A DNA stretch of 64,000 bases from Lachnospiraceae bacterium (GTDB taxonomy: Bacteria > Bacillota > Clostridia > Lachnospirales > Lachnospiraceae). The stretch is from positions 1-64,000 of the forward strand of contig CAJTFL010000012.1 of the NCBI GenBank assembly GCA_910575565.1. The letters run 5' to 3'. How positions within the stretch are numbered: the stretch's first letter is position 1; the number at the start of each line of letters is the position of its first letter. The notes beneath the pieces are model-generated. The model ran no database searches. It was not told the origin of the DNA and worked only from the letters and a program-made list of their open reading frames with translations. Below are positions 7,062-15,992 of this stretch, piece after piece. Made by a program: the position numbers and the translations under genes.

Positions 7062-9440
7062 TCAAAACGTTTTCCCGGCAAAAATGCCGCTGTTGGGAAT
7101 CCTCACCCCTCCGGAAGCCTTTGCCCCGGAAGGCTTCCTTCCTCCCTGGGACTGGCCCTTGCCCTCATGGCTTTGCTTTTCCCCGGAGGGATTTTTGCCA
7201 GCCTGGTTTTTAAGAATACTTTTGCCAGCCAGCCTGGCCTGGCCTTTTCTGTCTCCCTGGCGCTTTCCCTGCCCTGCTTCCCCGGCCTTAACTTTGTCCC
7301 CGGATTCTTCCAGCTTCATGGACAGGCTGATCCTCTGCTTCGCCGCGTCCACCCCAAGCACCCGGACTTCCACAATATCGCCTACGCTTACCGCTTCCAG
7401 GGGATGCTTGATAAACCGATCCGTCATTTCCGAAATATGCACCAAGCCGTCCTGATGGACGCCGATATCCACGAAGGCGCCGAAATCAATCACGTTGCGC
7501 ACCGTGCCTTTAAGGATCATCCCCGGCTTTAAATCCTTAAGCTCCATCACATCTGTGCGCAGGATGGGCTTTGGCATCTCATCCCTAGGATCCCTGCCGG
7601 GGCTTGACAGCTCTTTAACGATATCCCGCAGGGTCGGCTCCCCGATTCCCAGCTCCTGAGCCATCTTGCCATAGTCGTTAATGTAAAAGCTGTGGGCTCC
7701 CTTTAACATCTGTTCCGGATCCATCCCCGCCTTTTCCAGCAGCTTTTGGGCGGCATCGTAGCTTTCTGGGTGCACACCGGTGCAGTCTAAAGGGTTATCC
7801 CCATTCTGTATCCGAAGGAAACCGGCGCACTGCTCAAAGGCTTTTGGCCCCAGCTTTGCCACCTTAAGCAGCTGCTTCCGGTTGGTAAACGCCCCGTGCT
7901 CCTCCCGGTAAGCCACAATATTTTTTGCCAGCGCCTTGCTGATGCCGGAAATATATTCCAAAAGGGCGTAGGATGCCGTATTTAAGTCCACGCCTACCTT
8001 GTTTACGCAGTCTTCCACCACGCCCCCTAAGGTTTCGCTTAAATGCTTTTGGTTCATATCATGCTGGTACTGCCCCACGCCGATAGACTTAGGCTCGATT
8101 TTTACCAGTTCCGCCAAAGGATCCTGCAAGCGGCGGGCGATGGAAGCGGCGCTTCTCTGGCCTACGTCAAATTCCGGGAATTCCTCCGTAGCCAGCTTGC
8201 TGGCGGAATACACCGAAGCCCCCGCCTCATTGACGATCACGTAAGCCACCTTCTGGGGAATCTCCTTTAACAGCTCCACGATAATCTGTTCTGATTCCCT
8301 GGAAGCCGTGCCGTTGCCCACGGAAATCAAGGTAATGTGGTATGTTTCAATTAATTTCTTCAAGGTAGCCTTCGCCTCTTCCACCTTGTTCTGGGGCGCG
8401 GTGGGGTAAATCACCACGGTGTCCAGCACCTTGCCGGTGGGATCCACCACCGCCAGCTTGCAGCCGGTGCGGAAAGCCGGATCCCAGCCCAGCACCACCT
8501 GGCCGGGGATAGGCGGCTGCATCAAAAGCTGCTCCAAGTTTTTCCCAAACACCTTAATCGCCCCGTCCTCAGCCTTTTCCGTCAGCTGGCTGCGGATTTC
8601 CCGCTCGATGGCCGGGCCAATCAGACGGCCGTAGCTGTCCTGGATAACCTCTTTCAGCACCGGGGCAGTGTATGGGTTGTCCGTCGTGATGATCTGTTTT
8701 TCCAAATACCGGAAAATTCGTTCCTGAGGGGCAAATACCTTCACCGTAAGGACTTTTTCCCCCTCCCCCCGGTTTAATGCCAGGATCCTGTGCCCTGCCG
8801 CTTTTTCAACAGGTTCTTCATAGTGATAATACTGCTCATATACCGTCTGGGCCTTGTCATCCTTGGCCTCAGACTGGAGAAACCCTTCCTTCATGGTAAT
8901 CTGGCGGATGTACGTCCGGTACTCTGCATTATCGGAAATCCGCTCGGCGATAATATCCTTCGCGCCTTCCACTGCGGCTTCCCCGCTTTCCACGCCTTTT
9001 TCCGGATCGATAAATTCCGCGCCTTTTTCCTCAGCCGAAACCTGAGCCTGCTGGGCCATAATCCAGTCAGCCAAAGGCTCCAGCCCTTTCTCCTTGGCCA
9101 CCGTGGCCCTGGTGCGGCGTTTTGGCCTGTACGGCCGGTACAAATCCTCTACGGCTACCAGGGTTTTCGCCTCCAAAATCTGCTTTTCCAGCTCAGGAGT
9201 CAGCTTCTGCTGCTCCTGGATGGTGGCGATTACCTGGGTTTTCTTTTCCTCTAAGTTTCTTAAATACCGCAGGCGCTCGTCCAGCTCCCTTAATACTTCA
9301 TCGTTTAAGGAGCCGGTGGCTTCCTTCCGGTATCTGGCAATAAATGGAATAGTGTTTCCTTCGTCAATTAGTTTTACCGCAGCCTCTACCTGGCCCCGGC
9401 CAATCTGCAGTTCTTCCTGCAATGCCTGGATAATGTCCAT
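7062..9440 (-). CDS. tex: Tex-family RNA-binding transcription accessory protein
   Basis: A 792-residue protein from the ATG at 9440, preceded by GAGAGG at good spacing; the longer frame to 9512 lacks such a site. Domains in order are: N-terminal helical region (IARYRKEATGSLNDEVLREL), YqgF-like RNase H fold (GWDPAFRTGCKLAVVDPTG), helix-hairpin-helix repeats (LNTASYALLEYISG), and an S1 RNA-binding domain (GTVRNVIDFGAFVDIG) near 640-715. After S1 comes a tail of about 70 residues rich in Lys, Gly, Gln and Ser, which is longer than usual and may bind nucleic acid. Tex proteins act on transcription and RNA quality control by mechanisms not fully known. Confidence 0.94.
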   Translation of the reverse strand: MDIIQALQEELQIGRGQVEAAVKLIDEGNTIPFIARYRKEATGSLNDEVLRELDERLRYLRNLEEKKTQVIATIQEQQKLTPELEKQILEAKTLVAVEDLYRPYRPKRRTRATVAKEKGLEPLADWIMAQQAQVSAEEKGAEFIDPEKGVESGEAAVEGAKDIIAERISDNAEYRTYIRQITMKEGFLQSEAKDDKAQTVYEQYYHYEEPVEKAAGHRILALNRGEGEKVLTVKVFAPQERIFRYLEKQIITTDNPYTAPVLKEVIQDSYGRLIGPAIEREIRSQLTEKAEDGAIKVFGKNLEQLLMQPPIPGQVVLGWDPAFRTGCKLAVVDPTGKVLDTVVIYPTAPQNKVEEAKATLKKLIETYHITLISVGNGTASRESEQIIVELLKEIPQKVAYVIVNEAGASVYSASKLATEEFPEFDVGQRSAASIARRLQDPLAELVKIEPKSIGVGQYQHDMNQKHLSETLGGVVEDCVNKVGVDLNTASYALLEYISGISKALAKNIVAYREEHGAFTNRKQLLKVAKLGPKAFEQCAGFLRIQNGDNPLDCTGVHPESYDAAQKLLEKAGMDPEQMLKGAHSFYINDYGKMAQELGIGEPTLRDIVKELSSPGRDPRDEMPKPILRTDVMELKDLKPGMILKGTVRNVIDFGAFVDIGVHQDGLVHISEMTDRFIKHPLEAVSVGDIVEVRVLGVDAAKQRISLSMKLEESGDKVKAGEAGQGKRQGDRKGQARLAGKSILKNQAGKNPSGEKQSHEGKGQSQGGRKPSGAKASGGVRIPNSGIFAGKTF

Positions 9441-9580
9441 GGAATACCTCTCATTCTGTATGAAATACGGCTTGCCCCTCTGGGTTAGAAAGGCGGCCAG
9501 ACTGAATTCCATTATAATTCATCTGGTTAGCTTTGGCAAGCCTGTGTAGATATTGGGATATTGGGATTTCTGCTGCCATC

Positions 9581-9985
9581 TTAAAGGGATACCCAATCCT
9601 CCAGGCAAATATCTGGCACACGGTTAAATTCCTTGGTATTATGGGTGACAACGATCAATCCCCTTGAAACGCCCTGCGCTGCAATCTGAATATCATAAGG
9701 GCCGATAATTCTGCCCTGCTCTTCCAAAAAGGCTCGTATTTGCCCCGCTTTTACCCCGTCCTGCTGGGAAAATGGCAAGATCGTAAATGCGGAAAGAAAC
9801 ATATGCATCCGAAAGCTCGTCTGCTGGCTCCATTTGCTTTTTGCCGCACCATATTCCAGCTCGCTTACGGTAACAGCCGAGACAGCGATCTCATCTGGAT
9901 GAATCTGGAATAATTTCTGAGTCAGGGACGGGTATTTATTTTTCAATCCATAGATACATATATTTGTGTCGAGAAGATAGGTCAT
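9581..9985 (-). CDS. vapC: VapC-type PIN-domain ribonuclease toxin
   Basis: A 134-residue PIN domain. The acidic active-site residues are visible as MTYLLDTN (D6), SELEYGAAKS (Glu), and GPYDIQIAAQ (Asp), with a final VVTHNTKEF. Proteins of this class cleave tRNA or rRNA and arrest growth when free of antitoxin. Its ATG overlaps the vapB stop by 4 bases, so production is coupled to antitoxin synthesis. Confidence 0.93.
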   Translation of the reverse strand: MTYLLDTNICIYGLKNKYPSLTQKLFQIHPDEIAVSAVTVSELEYGAAKSKWSQQTSFRMHMFLSAFTILPFSQQDGVKAGQIRAFLEEQGRIIGPYDIQIAAQGVSRGLIVVTHNTKEFNRVPDICLEDWVSL

Positions 9986-10218
9986 AGCCCTTCCCTTTCC
10001 GGCAGATTATCCCAGGAGGGCTGGGAACGCTCCTCCATGAAATCCTCAGGGATCATGCCAATGCTTTCTCTGAGAGGATACCAGGGGTCATCCGTGGGGA
10101 AAAGGACAAACCCTTTTCCGATTTTGCGGATAAAAAATTCCTGTTGATCGGTTTTGGCTTCCTTGGGAATCCGGATAGCCTGGCTGTTTCCGCTTTGGAA
10201 TACTTTTGCTATCAGCAT
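9982..10218 (-). CDS. vapB: VapB-type antitoxin (SpoVT/AbrB-like)
   Basis: A 78-residue protein starting MLIAKVFQSGNSQAIRIP, the AbrB/MazE-like swapped-hairpin DNA-binding fold typical of VapB. The C-terminal half, rich in Glu, Pro and Trp, should bind the toxin. The ATG at 10218 is preceded by AGGAGG at 6 bases; the longer frame upstream has no such site and would run through the promoter. With the toxin it should repress its own promoter (10238-10275). Confidence 0.9.
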   Translation of the reverse strand: MLIAKVFQSGNSQAIRIPKEAKTDQQEFFIRKIGKGFVLFPTDDPWYPLRESIGMIPEDFMEERSQPSWDNLPEREGL

Positions 10219-10237
10219 ACTGCGCCTCCTTTTTGTA

Positions 10238-10275
10238 TATACGTATAGTATATATGCATGGGGATGGATTGTCAA
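10238..10275 (-). promoter_or_regulatory. vapBC promoter with overlapping palindromic operator
   Basis: The minus strand shows TTGACA (10275-10270), a 17-base spacer and TATACT (10252-10247). A perfect 10-bp palindrome TATACGTATA occupies 10238-10247, directly over the end of the -10 box and the expected start site. This is the expected place for VapBC autorepression. Confidence 0.75.
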
Positions 10276-10489
10276 TCGCGGTTTGACATTGTTTGTTTAT
10301 GGTTTATTGGTCAGATCTGTTGGGGCGATTTATTTGGCAGATTCATTTACTCTTGCGTTTGTCGTGGACATTGGCGGAAATTCGTGTTACAATGGTCGTT
10401 GCAGTTTATTGATCAACGCTTAGTTTGCGGGAATCGGTTTTGCGTGTGGCGCGGGCTGATGGAGTAAGAGAGCTTACTGCGGAAAATTT

Positions 10490-10610
10490 ATGCTTGGGAA
10501 GCTTGGACAATAGCTTTATGTTTTGGCGGCTTGGGTAATAATTTTATGCTTTGTCAACTTGGATAGCTGAGGGAAGCATTAATGCTTCGTCAACTTGGAT
10601 AACTGGTAAG
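10490..10610. repeat. Degenerate tandem repeat, about 28 bp
   Basis: Four imperfect copies of a unit beginning ATGCTT/ATGTTT followed by [C/G]AACTTGG or GGCTTGG start at 10490, 10518, 10546 and 10582. They lie in the 0.9-kb gap between vapB and the next gene. Otherwise the gap (10276-11185) holds only the two palindromic elements listed separately. The open frames at 10154-10423 and 10674-10949 look like chance. Confidence 0.6.
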
Positions 10611-10721
10611 ATAAATTTTGACACTGGGTTGTTTCAGATGATTTTAGGAATGGATAGAGGAAGTTGGTGTTTCTTACGATGAATTTACTAGCTTAGATAA
10701 GACACGTAGGCTGACGAGTTC

Positions 10722-10856
10722 GCCGCCTGTGGTGGATGTACACACGAAAACGCGCTCTCGCTCGACATAAAACGGAACGGACACTAAGCTCGAAAAGACC
10801 TCGCTAAGTGCCGCCGTTTTATACGGTTTTCTTTGTGTACACGCACCACAGACGGC
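10722..10856 (-). repeat. Palindromic element, copy 1 (core on minus strand)
   Basis: Terminal inverted arms of 23 bases (10722-10744 and 10834-10856) match at 20 of 23 positions. Inside, on the minus strand, the core at 10802-10776 reads GAGGTCTTTTCGAGCTTAG, then TGTCCG. The same core occurs in the copies at 10.94, 12.2 and 16.5 kb. The arms are unrelated in sequence to those of the other copies but remain complementary to each other. No coding potential is visible. Confidence 0.8.
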
Positions 10857-10940
10857 TAGGTACTGGCTTAATGACAGTGTTTCTTCGGCAGAAGTTGATT
10901 GACGGAATGCTATTCTACGCTTGCCAATAAAGCAGCAAAA

Positions 10941-11062
10941 CCAGGCCATATTCCATGAGGAACGCTCCTGAAACGTCGGCGCCGAGCGGGGTCTTTCACG
11001 AGTTTAGCGTCCGCTACGCCACCGGCGGAGCTAAGCGTGAGTGACGATGGAATATCGCCTGG
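10941..11062 (+). repeat. Palindromic element, copy 2 (core on plus strand)
   Basis: The left arm CCAGGCCATATTCCAT (10941-10956) pairs with the right arm at 11047-11062, 15 of 16 positions. The core at 10988-11014 includes GTCTTTCACGAG, TTTAGCGTCCGC. Arms and core closely match copy 4 at 16496-16630. It lies between vapB and the glutamine-rich protein gene. Confidence 0.85.
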
Positions 11063-11185
11063 CGCAGCGGAATAGCAAAACTATTATAAGAAAAATGTAC
11101 ACATACAATTATCAGTAATGCCTAGGCTAGATATCGAACGAATTCCCTTGATATAGCTGTTTATTTTTGTGTTGGAGGGTACTAT

Positions 11186-12067
11186 ATGGATGATTTTGGT
11201 CAAAAAAAACAAGATGGTGATGAAATTTTACGAGATGGAGGAATGGCTGGTTCGGAAAATACCGCTAAGGATATAGCTGAAGAAAAACAGCGGGAAACTT
11301 TTACGGAACCGGCGGAAGATAATATGCCTGACGCGGCAAATGACAGCAATGGGGAAAACCAGCAGCTCCCGCCGCAGCCGGATCTAAACCAACAGCAGCA
11401 ACAGGCTCCTTGGCAGCAAGCGGAGCAAAAACCGCAGACGCCGGAGAATTGGCAGCAGCAAGAACAGAATCCGCAAATGCCGGGGAATTGGCAGCAGCAA
11501 GGGCAAGAGCCACAAGCGCCAGGGAATTGGCAACAACAGGGACAAGGGCCGCAGATGCCGGGGAATTGGCAGCAGGGACAAGGGCCGCAGACGCCGGGGA
11601 ATTGGCAGCAGCAAGGGCAAAATCCGCAAATGCCAAACCCTAATTATCCCCAGGGCGGCTCTGCGCCAAACCCGTATTACCAGGCTCCGCCCCAAGGGTA
11701 TTATTACGGGCAGCCTGGCGGACAGCCGCAGCCTGCTTCTCCGCCGCCGAAACAGCCCGCTAATAATATGGCAGTTACCTCCATGGTTTTAGGGATTGTT
11801 TCCCTTTTGGTAAGCTGCTGCTGTTTCCCCGTAGGGTTTATTATCGGCTTTGCTTTAGGGATGGGAGGACTTGTCCTGGCCGTTCTTTCAAAGAAGGGAA
11901 AGCCGTTTTCCGGGTACGCTATCGCCGGATTGGTGCTTTCCATCCTGGGAATCTGCGGAAGCTTGTTTATTTTTATTTGTTATGTAATTACGGCCAATTT
12001 AATGAAGGATCCGGAGTATGCGGCTTTGTTTAATGAGATTCTTCGGCAGTATTATAATGGAAATTAG
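11186..12067 (+). CDS. DUF4190-like membrane protein with glutamine-rich repeat tail
   Basis: A 293-residue protein. GGAGG 7 bases before the ATG supports the start. Residues 1-60 are charged. Residues 85-150 are about five repeats of a 13-residue unit of the type PGNWQQQGQGPQM; 151-190 are rich in Pro, Tyr and Gly. A C-terminal DUF4190-like domain follows, with two membrane segments (about 196-235 and 245-270) around a KKGKPFSGYAIAG loop. The disordered tail probably lies in the cytoplasm. Its role is unknown. A palindromic element lies on either side of the gene. Confidence 0.85.
   Translation: MDDFGQKKQDGDEILRDGGMAGSENTAKDIAEEKQRETFTEPAEDNMPDAANDSNGENQQLPPQPDLNQQQQQAPWQQAEQKPQTPENWQQQEQNPQMPGNWQQQGQEPQAPGNWQQQGQGPQMPGNWQQGQGPQTPGNWQQQGQNPQMPNPNYPQGGSAPNPYYQAPPQGYYYGQPGGQPQPASPPPKQPANNMAVTSMVLGIVSLLVSCCCFPVGFIIGFALGMGGLVLAVLSKKGKPFSGYAIAGLVLSILGICGSLFIFICYVITANLMKDPEYAALFNEILRQYYNGN
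11425..11640 (+). repeat. 39-bp coding tandem repeat
   Basis: Five to six copies of a 39-bp unit (CCGGGGAATTGGCAGCAGCA, then AGGGCAAGGGCCGCAGATG-like) encode the 13-residue Gln-rich repeats. One copy is 3 bp shorter. The unit is in frame with the gene, so copy number can vary without frameshift. Confidence 0.85.
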
Positions 12068-12210
12068 CAAGGAACTTCGTTAAGTACTGACGTTTCCATA
12101 GGGGATTCCTTATGGAATATGATCGGATTCCTCCTCTGTATTGGTAAGCTGTGCCTTCCTTAAAAGCAGACTTGCCATAATAAAGAATTTCTCTGATTGA
12201 CAATTACATC

Positions 12211-12330
12211 GCTTGAGATGGCTCATACGAAAACGGGCTTTTCCCAGCAAAAATAAAACGGTGCTAAGTTTGGAAAAGCCCTCACTAAGCACCGTTGTTT
12301 TCTTAATTTTTTGTTTATGCCATCTCAGGC
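12211..12330 (-). repeat. Palindromic element, copy 3 (core on minus strand)
   Basis: The outer arms TGAGATGGC (12214-12222) and GCCATCTCA (12319-12327) are perfectly complementary and differ in sequence from those of the other copies. The core on the minus strand (12283-12259) reads GAGGGCTTTTCCAAACTTAG, then CACCG. Inside, GGTGCT (12260-12265) pairs with AGCACC (12288-12293), so the core sits in a hairpin loop. The gap 12068-12367 holds nothing else that I can support. Confidence 0.75.
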
Positions 12331-12367
12331 CATTAAAATTGTTCTTCTTTTTTCTGAGCTGATCAAT

Positions 12368-14941
12368 TTATTGGGCTTGAGGTATTCCATTGATGATCCA
12401 AACACCGTTCTTATCCACTTGATATCCGTCTGGCGTTATTTCATCCCGATACATTCGCCCTTTATGCCCATCTGATTTTTCGTTAAAGTAATAATAATAC
12501 CCGTCAATCACTACCCATCCGGTTATCATCTTGCCCAGCGTATTATCCGAAATCGGATTCAAGTAATACCAGAAACCTTCGGCGGCATCATAATACCATC
12601 CAATTAACATATCTCCGTTTTCGTTAAAGCGGAACCAGTCAAAGGCTTGCTGCCCGGCAGATGGATTTGCGTATGGATTTTGTACCGCTGCCCATACATT
12701 TGCGTACACCTTTCCCGCGGAATCAGTGAAACGCCAAGTTCCGTCTTCTGCCTGCTTCCAAGTGCCCTTAACAACGTATGATGGTAATGATGTGCTGCTT
12801 GAATCGGAAGTTCGATCGGATCTGCTGCTCCTTGCAGAACCGCCGCCTCCGCCTCCGGAACCGCCGCTGCTTCCGCCTCCAGAAGGTGCAATTACCCGCA
12901 CTTTACAATGGTTTGATTCTACATTTCCTCCATCCTGAGATACACAATAGATTTCTGCTTCCCCTTTTGCAATTGCTGTTATTGTTCCTTGATCATCTAC
13001 TGCTGCAACGCTTGCATTGGTACTATGCCAGGTTACGGATGGATTTTCTAAACCTTCTGCCGGAACCGTTTCCTTGGACAGCGTTGTCCTGCTTCCAACA
13101 TTCATGGTAATTTCGGCGGGCGTTATGGTAATGGATTCTACCCGTTTCTTTCCCGGTTCATTTGGATTTACCGGGTTTTCCTCGCCATTTCCCGGCGTAT
13201 CTGCACCACTCTGTACGGTTACTTTACAGCGATTCGATTCTGCTTTGCCTGCATCCTGAGCCGTGCAGTATACTTCTGCCGTGCCCTCCGAAATTGCCGT
13301 CACCACCCCCTGATCATCCACCGTCGCCACGTCAATATTTGTACTATGCCAGGTTACAGACAAATTGTCTGCATCTTCTGGCACAATGGTTTTGGACAAG
13401 GTTTCTTTATCCCCTGCTTTTAATGTAATTTCTGAAGGTGTTATCGTAATTGAATTGATCAATTTAGTCGAATCTTCTTTAGCATCCCAGCCATTATCGG
13501 AAAATGTACAGTTCCTTACTGTCGGTTCAAAGAATATCGGATCTCCTGTCATTATATATTCATCATTTCCATCAAATTCTTTAAATTCCCAATAACCTGT
13601 TATTGTTCCACAGAAATATGGATTACTATTATTATTAAATTCGCAATCTTCAAAAATTAAATTTTCAGTATCTCCACCATAATTAATGGCTACAATAAAT
13701 GGTTTTGCATAACCATTTCCATAAAACTGGCAATTTTTAAATACACTTCGTTTATTTTTTTCTTCTTTATAAAAAATTTCCATAATGTTGCTTGAACAAT
13801 CACGTATTTTCGTATTTGTTACTGTAAAAGACGTATCCAAACCGAATATTCCATACCAGCCACAGCCAAATATATCACAATTATTAATTATTATATCAGC
13901 ACCCATAGAAAATATAACACCAATACCTATATCACATCCGACATATGGTCTTTGTGATAGATCATGCCCTATAAAAAGATTATCTAATACAATATTGTTG
14001 CCCCTATAAATAAGAAATATAACATCCGAACCCGAATTTGAAACAATGCGTGTTCCTTCCTGACCCTGAATAGTTAAATTCTCTATATCATGTAGTTCTA
14101 TCTCTGATTTATCATAAACATCGCTCGTACCATCTCCCCAGTTAAGTATCTCCCGTCTACTGACATTATAGGTTTTTCCTTCTAAAATCACCTTGGTATC
14201 TGATTGGAGTGCTTCTAAAAATTCTTCAACCGTATCTGCATGAACTATTACTTGCCCTTGTTCATTTACCTCTTCTTCCTCTGGATATAATTCAAGAATA
14301 CTATTTTTTATATCCTGTGCAAAAGTTTCTGCTGTATCTGTTTCTTGAGCAAAAGTCTTCAATAAAATAGTTTCATTTTCTTTGCCAACCACAAAAGCTG
14401 CTGGCATTGTAAAACTGTCGCTTCCAAACAATCGTTCTGCGACATCTCTGTATGTGCCATTCCGATCTTCACATGATGTGCAACAAGTATATTTTCCTAT
14501 ATTGAAAATTAATTCCTGGCTTCCACTTCCAACAGCTAAAAAATAAACATCCGCATCCATTCCCCTCAACTGTGCCCTAAGCTGTTTCAAAGTCGCTTGC
14601 GTATTAATACCCCAACTAAAATCATCTGCAAAGACAAACAGCCGAATCGATCGCGGCAATTCTCCCACAGTTACCTCTTTCTTTTCTGGATAAATAATAT
14701 TTAATTTTAGATCTTCGATCGCTGCAAACTCATTTCCTTCCTGCACAGCAAATGCCGCTGTCTCCTGAATCTCTTCCGTAAGTCCCGGCATTTCTGACAC
14801 AATTTCATCCTCTTCCTCTCTTTCTGCATTGCTGACGGAAGCTATCCCCACTTTCTCCTTTGCCTCTGTCATCGGAAAAGAAAAAGCCGAAACCACTATC
14901 CCTGTTGCTAATAACAATAGAAGTTTTCTTCCTTTTTTCAT
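12368..14941 (-). CDS. Large secreted protein: thioredoxin-like, beta-helix, two Ig-like domains, wall-binding repeats
   Basis: An 857-residue exported protein. An N-terminal signal peptide covers about 1-27 (MKKGRKLLLLLATG...). Residues about 90-220 have a thioredoxin-like pattern: a strand RLFVFADDFSWG, the cysteine cluster YTCCTSCED, and a TMPAAFVV cis-proline-like site. Residues about 235-500 are a right-handed parallel beta-helix with Asn-rich turns (DCSSNIMEIF, FEDCEFNNNSNPYF). Two bacterial Ig-like (BIg2) domains follow, each with SITITPxEIT and VTWHSTN. Next come a Gly/Ser linker and C-terminal aromatic repeats (GWYYDAAEGFWYYLNP, TGWVVIDGYYYYFNE) like choline/cell-wall-binding modules. 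AAGGAGA precedes the ATG. The 5' half is noticeably richer in A+T than the neighbours, a sign of separate ancestry. A surface adhesin or carbohydrate-active protein is possible; no catalytic residues are recognised. Confidence 0.85.
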   Translation of the reverse strand: MKKGRKLLLLLATGIVVSAFSFPMTEAKEKVGIASVSNAEREEEDEIVSEMPGLTEEIQETAAFAVQEGNEFAAIEDLKLNIIYPEKKEVTVGELPRSIRLFVFADDFSWGINTQATLKQLRAQLRGMDADVYFLAVGSGSQELIFNIGKYTCCTSCEDRNGTYRDVAERLFGSDSFTMPAAFVVGKENETILLKTFAQETDTAETFAQDIKNSILELYPEEEEVNEQGQVIVHADTVEEFLEALQSDTKVILEGKTYNVSRREILNWGDGTSDVYDKSEIELHDIENLTIQGQEGTRIVSNSGSDVIFLIYRGNNIVLDNLFIGHDLSQRPYVGCDIGIGVIFSMGADIIINNCDIFGCGWYGIFGLDTSFTVTNTKIRDCSSNIMEIFYKEEKNKRSVFKNCQFYGNGYAKPFIVAINYGGDTENLIFEDCEFNNNSNPYFCGTITGYWEFKEFDGNDEYIMTGDPIFFEPTVRNCTFSDNGWDAKEDSTKLINSITITPSEITLKAGDKETLSKTIVPEDADNLSVTWHSTNIDVATVDDQGVVTAISEGTAEVYCTAQDAGKAESNRCKVTVQSGADTPGNGEENPVNPNEPGKKRVESITITPAEITMNVGSRTTLSKETVPAEGLENPSVTWHSTNASVAAVDDQGTITAIAKGEAEIYCVSQDGGNVESNHCKVRVIAPSGGGSSGGSGGGGGGSARSSRSDRTSDSSSTSLPSYVVKGTWKQAEDGTWRFTDSAGKVYANVWAAVQNPYANPSAGQQAFDWFRFNENGDMLIGWYYDAAEGFWYYLNPISDNTLGKMITGWVVIDGYYYYFNEKSDGHKGRMYRDEITPDGYQVDKNGVWIINGIPQAQ

Positions 14942-15269
14942 CGCTATTCTCCTTACTCACTTATCATTAAATACCCATCTCTTCTGTAATGAACTACATG
15001 AAATAACCAGATTTCGGTAAAGTCCAGAAATTACAGTAAAACCCCATCTCTGCATAACCAATTCTCATTATTTAATATTGCATACAATGCACATACCTTC
15101 TTATACTCTAAGCCATATTAACTATATACCCCCTTTCTACAATTTCCTGATTCCCCCCCCTTTCCATTTTAACGATATTTATAAAAATAATTATACGACT
15201 TTTATACACTGTTTGCAACGACATTTTTAAATATAATTTTATGAAATCACGATATAAGGAGGATTTTAT

Positions 15270-15608
15270 ATGTTTGATGTTCTGGAAAAAATCACCAAAG
15301 AACGCATGAGACGGGGCTGGAGCGAATATCAACTAGCGCTTAACAGCGGAATCGCACAATCCACCATCTCCACTTGGTATCGGAAAAAGATGCAGCCTAC
15401 CATCTCTTCCCTGGAAAAAATATGCAATGGCTTAGGGATTACTCTAGCACAATTTTTTTCGACCGATACGGCAATCGAATTATCGGCTCAAGAGCAGGAA
15501 TTCTTGGAGCTTTTTCATGCGTTAAATCTCGATGAGCAAAAGGTTCTAATCGATCTGATGAAAATTATGGATCATAATCGATTCCGTTCCACCAATCACT
15601 CTTCCTAA
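15270..15608 (+). CDS. XRE-family helix-turn-helix regulator
   Basis: A 112-residue protein. The helix-turn-helix covers about residues 5-62, with the pattern ERMRRGWSEYQLALNSGIAQ, STISTWYRKKMQPTISSLEK and ICNGLGITLAQFF. The C-terminal tail (QEQEFLELFHALNLDEQKVL) resembles small Firmicutes regulators. AAGGAGGA 6 bases before the ATG fixes the start. It is divergent from the secreted protein gene across a 330-base A+T-rich gap, so it may control that gene (inference). Confidence 0.9.
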   Translation: MFDVLEKITKERMRRGWSEYQLALNSGIAQSTISTWYRKKMQPTISSLEKICNGLGITLAQFFSTDTAIELSAQEQEFLELFHALNLDEQKVLIDLMKIMDHNRFRSTNHSS

Positions 15609-15992
15609 ATGTTTCCTAACCACTCTCAACTCTCACACTATTGACAATAGGACATGGCCCACCGTGGTCAAATTTATACCGCACAATACTTAACCCGCTT
15701 AATCCATTGTTCTTAGGAAAATAATAGAAATACAAAGATACTTAAAATCCAGAAAAATTCAGAAAGAAACTAAGAAAAACCGCACTGCAGCATTACAACT
15801 TATGTCAATTAGCTTATGCTAATCAATTTATGTTAACCAAAAGAAATATTGCAAAACACAGAATTATTACAATCTATGGCAGATATATTCTCAAATATCA
15901 TACCACATATTGCGCAAATCGTTGTTTTGCAACATCCCCATCACACTCGCAGCACTACAAAGCAGCAGGGTATTTCGCCCCATCTGCCTTCC
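15609..15992. other. Intergenic region without recognised features
   Basis: About 380 bases between the XRE regulator and the DUF2752 gene. It is A+T-rich and contains a short imperfect palindrome around TTAGCTTATGCTAA (near 15810). No convincing promoter, terminator or gene was seen; the plus-strand frames at 15830-16301 are shadows of the DUF2752 gene. Confidence 0.5.

Noticed and set aside
9581-10218. MazEF instead of VapBC
   Set aside because: The toxin has PIN-domain acidic residues and not the MazF fold.
10674-10949. 91-residue minus-strand open frame
   Set aside because: It lies across a palindromic element and has no ribosome binding site or recognisable protein pattern.
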